This document shows, one piece after another, positions 60,659-64,000 of a stretch of 64,000 bases of DNA (positions within the stretch are counted from its first letter, which is position 1; every line of letters starts with the position of its first letter). A program made the translations under genes and the position numbers. Source of the DNA: Fretibacter sp964410285 (lineage in GTDB: Bacteria; Pseudomonadota; Alphaproteobacteria; Caulobacterales; Maricaulaceae); NCBI GenBank assembly GCA_964410285.1, contig CAYPFR010000001.1, forward strand, positions 1-64,000, read 5' to 3'. The notes under the pieces were generated by a model, which had not been told where the DNA came from, ran no database searches, and saw only the letters and a list, made by a program, of their open reading frames with translations.

Positions 60659-60976
60659 ATGAACGAAATTATGACCGACCTGTCCCAACAAGACCTAGAT
60701 GCAATTGATGCGGCCGCCTTTCGCCGGCTGTTAAAACATCTGGATGACCATAAAGAGGTTCAAAATATTGACCTTATGATCCTGGCGGATTTCTGCCGTA
60801 ACTGTCTGTCTAAATGGTATCTGAAAGCCGCCGAGGATTTGGGGCATCCAGTAGATATGGAGACAGCACGGGAGCGCATTTACGGCATGCCCTATAGCGC
60901 ATGGAAAGCTCATCATCAGCTGCCCGCAACGCCGGAGCAGCTCGCCGCTTTGAATGCCCGCAAGTTAAATCGCTAA
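60659..60976 (+). CDS. DUF1244 family protein
   Basis: 105 residues, normal family length. Signature DFCRNCLSKWYLKAAEDLGH then ARERIYGMPYSAWKAHHQLP. Small helical protein conserved in Alpha- and Gammaproteobacteria, with no known activity. The CxxC of FCRNC could be functional. An alternative start is ATG at 60671. Neither start has a strong ribosome-binding site. Confidence 0.9.
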   Translation: MNEIMTDLSQQDLDAIDAAAFRRLLKHLDDHKEVQNIDLMILADFCRNCLSKWYLKAAEDLGHPVDMETARERIYGMPYSAWKAHHQLPATPEQLAALNARKLNR

Positions 60977-61008
60977 GCACTGCGCCAACACCCTTATATC
61001 TTGACCTT

Positions 61009-61614
61009 ATGTATCAGCCTTCCCATTTAGATCATATGACACATGATTATGCAGATGCCTCAAAATGGCGGGGAACAACTATTTTGTCGGTCCGCAAAGG
61101 TGGACGCGTTGTCATCGCCGGCGACGGACAGGTAAGTATGGGCAATACCGTCATGAAAGCCAATGCCCGAAAAGTACGCACGCTGGCAGGGGGTAAGGTG
61201 ATCACCGGATTTGCCGGGGCGACTGCCGATGCCTTTGCCCTCTTGGAGCGGCTCGAAGCCAAGCTTGAGCAGTACCCGACCCAGCTTGCCCGGGCCTGCG
61301 TTGAACTGGCCAAGGACTGGCGCACAGATAAATATTTGCGCCAGCTTCAAGCTATGATGATCGTCGCAGATAGTAAATCCACATATGTATTGACGGGTAA
61401 TGGCGATGTCGTCGAACCGGACCGGCTCTCGGGCGGGGGCGAGATTGCCGCCATTGGCAGCGGCGGAAACTATGCGCTCTCTGCGGCGCTGGCGATGGAT
61501 CCTTATGAGGAAGACGCCGAAAGGCTGGCGCGCAAAGCCATGGAAATTGCTGACCGCGTGTGCGTCTTCACCAATAATAACTTAACGCTGGAGTCGCTGG
61601 AAGACCGGGCCTAG
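61009..61614 (+). CDS. hslV: ATP-dependent protease subunit HslV
   Basis: 201 residues from ATG at 61009; ATG at 61036 is an equally possible start. Processing before the catalytic Thr of WRGTTILSVRKGGRVVIAGD would expose the N-terminal Thr; then GDGQVSMGNTVMKANARKVR and ITGFAGATADAFALLERLE are strongly conserved. HslV forms a double hexamer capped by the unfoldase HslU. The usual hslU neighbour is absent: the next gene is a kinase on the opposite strand. Confidence 0.95.
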   Translation: MYQPSHLDHMTHDYADASKWRGTTILSVRKGGRVVIAGDGQVSMGNTVMKANARKVRTLAGGKVITGFAGATADAFALLERLEAKLEQYPTQLARACVELAKDWRTDKYLRQLQAMMIVADSKSTYVLTGNGDVVEPDRLSGGGEIAAIGSGGNYALSAALAMDPYEEDAERLARKAMEIADRVCVFTNNNLTLESLEDRA

Positions 61615-61636
61615 GGCGAGGCCCTCATCTCTCGCA

Positions 61637-63052
61637 TTAAGCCGCGATTTTCTCAAGCGGCCAGGCAAGTTTCACGCAGGCGCCGCCCCCCACGCCTCGG
61701 TTATCAAAGCTAACATGACCGCCGGTACGCTCAATTAAGGTCTTGGCGATAAAAAAGCCAAGGCCCAAACCGCCCGCCATCTCATTCGTTTCCCCCCGCA
61801 CAGAAACATAGGGTTCTCCGAGGCGCGCCCGCACGGTTGGGTCAAAGCCAGGCCCGTCATCTTCGATGATAATTGTCAGGCTATTTTTTGTCCATCGCCC
61901 CGTCAGAATGACATGGCCTTTGGCAAATTCTACGGCGTTTTCAACAAAATTTTTGAGTCCAAACAGGATTTCAGCTTGGCGGCGAATATCGGGCTCCTCA
62001 CCTTTGCCTTGGGTGATAATCTCGATGTCGCTGCCAAGCCCGATATAGGGCTGCGCGGCCTCTGATAATAAAGCGTCCAGCGTCATCAAATCATGCATTG
62101 GTTCCGCGGCGTCTCCGCGCGCGGCAAGCTGCTTGAGAATTTCGCGGCAGCGCTGGGTCTGCTGCACCAAAAGCTGCGCGTCCTCGCCCAGCGCAGTTTT
62201 CGCGTCAAGCTCCCGCGCCATTTCCTTCGCGACCAATTGAATTGTCGCGAGCGGCGTGCCCAGTTCATGAGCTGCTGCTGCGGCCAGCCCGCCAAGTGCT
62301 GTGAGCTTTTGCTCATGCGCGAGCACGGCCTCGGTAGCGGCGAGCGCTTCACTCATGCGCCGGCCCTCACGCGCGGCTTGCCATGTGTAAACCGAGGTAA
62401 AAATCATCCCCGTGATCAAGGCCAGCCACATACCTACCATGAATTTTTGCGGCAGCACAAAGCTACCGGCGGGCGACCAAGGCAAGGGCAAATGATTGAA
62501 CAAAAGAAACAAAGACGCGCAGGCCCCAAGCGTGCCAATAGAAAACAGCACGCGCTTTGAGAGCGTCGTGGCCCCCGTCACAACAGGCGCGATATACAAA
62601 AGCGAGAAGGGATTGTTCATCCCCCCGGTGAGCCAGAGAAGCCCCGTGAGCTGCAGCGTGTCAAAGCCGAGCTGCAAAATGGCTTCGCGTGACCCCACCC
62701 GCCGGTCAAGCGGGAGCCACAGGCTTACCGCAAGATTAAGCGCGGCGCTGGTAAGTACCATGATGGCGGCAAGAACGTAGGGATAGCTATAACCAAATCC
62801 TTTTGCGATGATCAGTAATGTAATGGCTTGTCCGCCCACGGCAATCCAGCGCAGGGTGACGAGGGCGGAGCGCCGCAAACGCCCTGATGTGCGGCGCGAG
62901 AGATGGGAAAGCCGAAGCCTGTCCTGACCGGCGGCATCCGTACTGCCGCGCACCGCGCCGTCATCGGAATAAGACATCTCCGGCTGTTCGGTCTGCAAGG
63001 GCGCCTTGTCGCGTAAAATAGTCGCGTTTCGCGTTTCGTCATTGGACATCAT
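61637..63052 (-). CDS. RegB/PrrB-type redox-sensing histidine kinase
   Basis: 471 residues. Six-helix membrane sensor with the quinone-site signature GGMNNPFSLLYIAPV. H-box ALGGLAAAAAHELGTPLATI with the phospho-His. A cysteine exactly 40 residues after it (QQTQRCREIL) is equivalent to the redox-active Cys265 of Rhodobacter RegB. HATPase motifs NFVENAVEFA and EDDGPGFDP, GGLGLGFFIAKTL. RegB responds to ubiquinone redox state and this disulfide to control respiration and energy genes. The SCO gene is divergent, as in prrB-prrC loci. The cognate regulator is not fully inside the window. Confidence 0.92.
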   Translation of the reverse strand: MMSNDETRNATILRDKAPLQTEQPEMSYSDDGAVRGSTDAAGQDRLRLSHLSRRTSGRLRRSALVTLRWIAVGGQAITLLIIAKGFGYSYPYVLAAIMVLTSAALNLAVSLWLPLDRRVGSREAILQLGFDTLQLTGLLWLTGGMNNPFSLLYIAPVVTGATTLSKRVLFSIGTLGACASLFLLFNHLPLPWSPAGSFVLPQKFMVGMWLALITGMIFTSVYTWQAAREGRRMSEALAATEAVLAHEQKLTALGGLAAAAAHELGTPLATIQLVAKEMARELDAKTALGEDAQLLVQQTQRCREILKQLAARGDAAEPMHDLMTLDALLSEAAQPYIGLGSDIEIITQGKGEEPDIRRQAEILFGLKNFVENAVEFAKGHVILTGRWTKNSLTIIIEDDGPGFDPTVRARLGEPYVSVRGETNEMAGGLGLGFFIAKTLIERTGGHVSFDNRGVGGGACVKLAWPLEKIAA

Positions 63053-63141
63053 CAAGCTCGTCTTTAAGATAGTCGAAAAGCAGCGGCTTGAAGTCTAGAG
63101 TGCCGCCTGCCCAACTCTATACAGAGCGGAGCCTGCTGACC

Positions 63142-63786
63142 ATGCGTAATTTTATCCAAGACCGGCTTAGCCGCCCCACGCTAGCCATTATCCTTTCTGT
63201 GGGATTTGGCGCAGGACTTATGGGCTGCGGGAAGGATAGCGCAGGCGGAGTTGCAAGCTCTGGCACGGTGATCGCAAGCGGCACAGCCGATATTGGAGGG
63301 CCGTTTACTTTGGTAGATCAAACGGGCGCCGTTTTTACCGAAGTTAACCTTAAAGGTACGCCCAACCTGATTTATTTCGGCTTTAGCTACTGCCCGGATG
63401 TCTGTCCGACAGCGCTACAAAAAATGGGGGCCGTGCAGGCTGCACTTGGGGACGCAGGAGTCGGCGTTAATTACATCTTTATCTCTATCGATGCAGAGCG
63501 TGATACGCCAGAAAGCCTCGCGCCATATGTTGGCTCACGCGGGTTCCCAAGCGGGCTTATTGGACTGTCGGGCACGCAAGCGCAAATTGACGCTGCGGTG
63601 GCCGCATACCGCGTATATGCGCAAAAGGTTACGGACCACGAAAGCGCTGCCGAATTTACATTTGATCATTCCGACCTGATTTTACTGATGAATTCTCAGG
63701 GCGCATTTGAAGATATCTTCACGCATAACAACTCTGTGCCGGAAATCGCGGGCCGCATTAGGCTTCTGCGTAATAAAGAAGGTTAA
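63142..63786 (+). CDS. SCO/SenC family copper protein
   Basis: 214 residues from ATG at 63142. N-terminal hydrophobic segment ending GLMGC (lipobox-like) suggests membrane anchoring facing the periplasm. Thioredoxin fold with copper motif FSYCPDVCPTALQK (CxxxC) and distal His in AEFTFDHSDLILLM. SCO proteins deliver copper to the CuA site of cytochrome oxidase. The divergent RegB-like kinase supports a respiratory role (SenC/PrrC). No oxidase genes in the window. Confidence 0.93.
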   Translation: MRNFIQDRLSRPTLAIILSVGFGAGLMGCGKDSAGGVASSGTVIASGTADIGGPFTLVDQTGAVFTEVNLKGTPNLIYFGFSYCPDVCPTALQKMGAVQAALGDAGVGVNYIFISIDAERDTPESLAPYVGSRGFPSGLIGLSGTQAQIDAAVAAYRVYAQKVTDHESAAEFTFDHSDLILLMNSQGAFEDIFTHNNSVPEIAGRIRLLRNKEG

Positions 63787-63960
63787 GTGCGGCGGGCACC
63801 CCTCTCTTAAATACAGGTAATTTTAACTAAATACAGTCTAAGGTGACCCTAGACATCGCTAATGCGCGTTTTTGGCGCTGTTATTGCATAGCTCAGCGCG
63901 GTGCTCGGCGCACCATAACCCGCGGCCCGAAAGGGCGGCGAGGCCGCAGGAGAGGGAACT

Positions 63961-64000
63961 ATGCAGAGTTCGTCAAACTTTTACCTAAAACGGAACCTTC
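63961..64000 (+). CDS. Start of an unidentified gene running off the window
   Basis: ATG at 63961 with a strong AGGAGAGGGA just before it, reading MQSSSNFYLKRNL to the edge. Too short to identify. It could be the partner regulator of the RegB-like kinase, but the few residues visible do not show that. The 174 bases before it contain G+C-rich inverted stretches (GCGGCCC near 63933) and no other gene. Confidence 0.5.
   Translation, partial: MQSSSNFYLKRNL

Overview
The window looks like chromosomal DNA of an alphaproteobacterium, probably a marine relative of the Caulobacter/Hyphomonas/Maricaulis group. This is an inference from gene content: a RegB/PrrB-type sensor kinase beside a SenC/SCO gene, a thioredoxin-active CnoX, the LON-domain/Trm112/DUF1244 string, and several TonB-dependent receptors (TBDRs) paired with flavin-dependent halogenases, SapC proteins and cupins. 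No rRNA or other taxonomic marker is present. By eye, bases 1 to about 37.5 kb are richer in A+T and hold many broken genes and recombinase scraps. The part from about 37.9 kb to the end is richer in G+C and reads as ordinary chromosome.

Layout of the left part. Bases 1-3409 (minus) are the N-terminal 1136 codons of a giant secreted DUF11-repeat protein, facing an HxlR regulator. From 4.4 to 8.6 kb lie a decayed IS transposase against a broken phytanoyl-CoA dioxygenase gene, an att-like site, integrase remnants, an MFS exporter and a DUF1508 gene. From 8.5 to 24.5 kb two paralogous TBDR operons run leftwards. Locus A is TBDR-A, SapC, JmjC-like cupin, halogenase, methyltransferase. Locus B is ECF sigma, FecR, TBDR-B with an STN signalling domain, halogenase, SapC, DUF6445. 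Each probably imports one substrate class and modifies it with flavin and Fe/2-oxoglutarate chemistry. Only locus B keeps the sigma/anti-sigma pair and an intact STN; the STN of locus A is a frameshifted relic upstream of the receptor gene.

From 25.5 to 37.5 kb, between two further copies of the att-like site, is a cell-surface module: a small secreted protein, a hydrolase-like protein with FG-GAP/VCBS-type repeats, a trimeric autotransporter adhesin, two proteins sharing an uncharacterised Cys-rich domain, a NarL-type response regulator, its histidine kinase and a lipoprotein. Three promoters here share a 14-base motif centred on CATGATCATG, a plausible operator for the response regulator.

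The right part (37.9-64 kb) holds a DsbA-like isomerase, an MBL hydrolase, an outer-membrane barrel, two polysaccharide glycosyltransferases, an exported SDR, a two-part sodium:solute symporter, a phosphatase, UDP-glucose dehydrogenase, a corrinoid methyltransferase with its reductive activator, a second trimeric autotransporter whose C-terminus matches the first, tRNA-Gly(GCC), and a housekeeping block (ProX-type deacylase, CnoX, LON-domain protein, Trm112, DUF1244, HslV, RegB-like kinase, SCO protein).

The strongest leads are the paired halogenase/TBDR operons with contrasting STN fates (including a second signal peptide buried inside TBDR-B), the three att-like repeats with decayed integrases, the shared operator-like motif, the duplicated leader ending in a terminator, and the new Cys-rich domain next to an adhesin.
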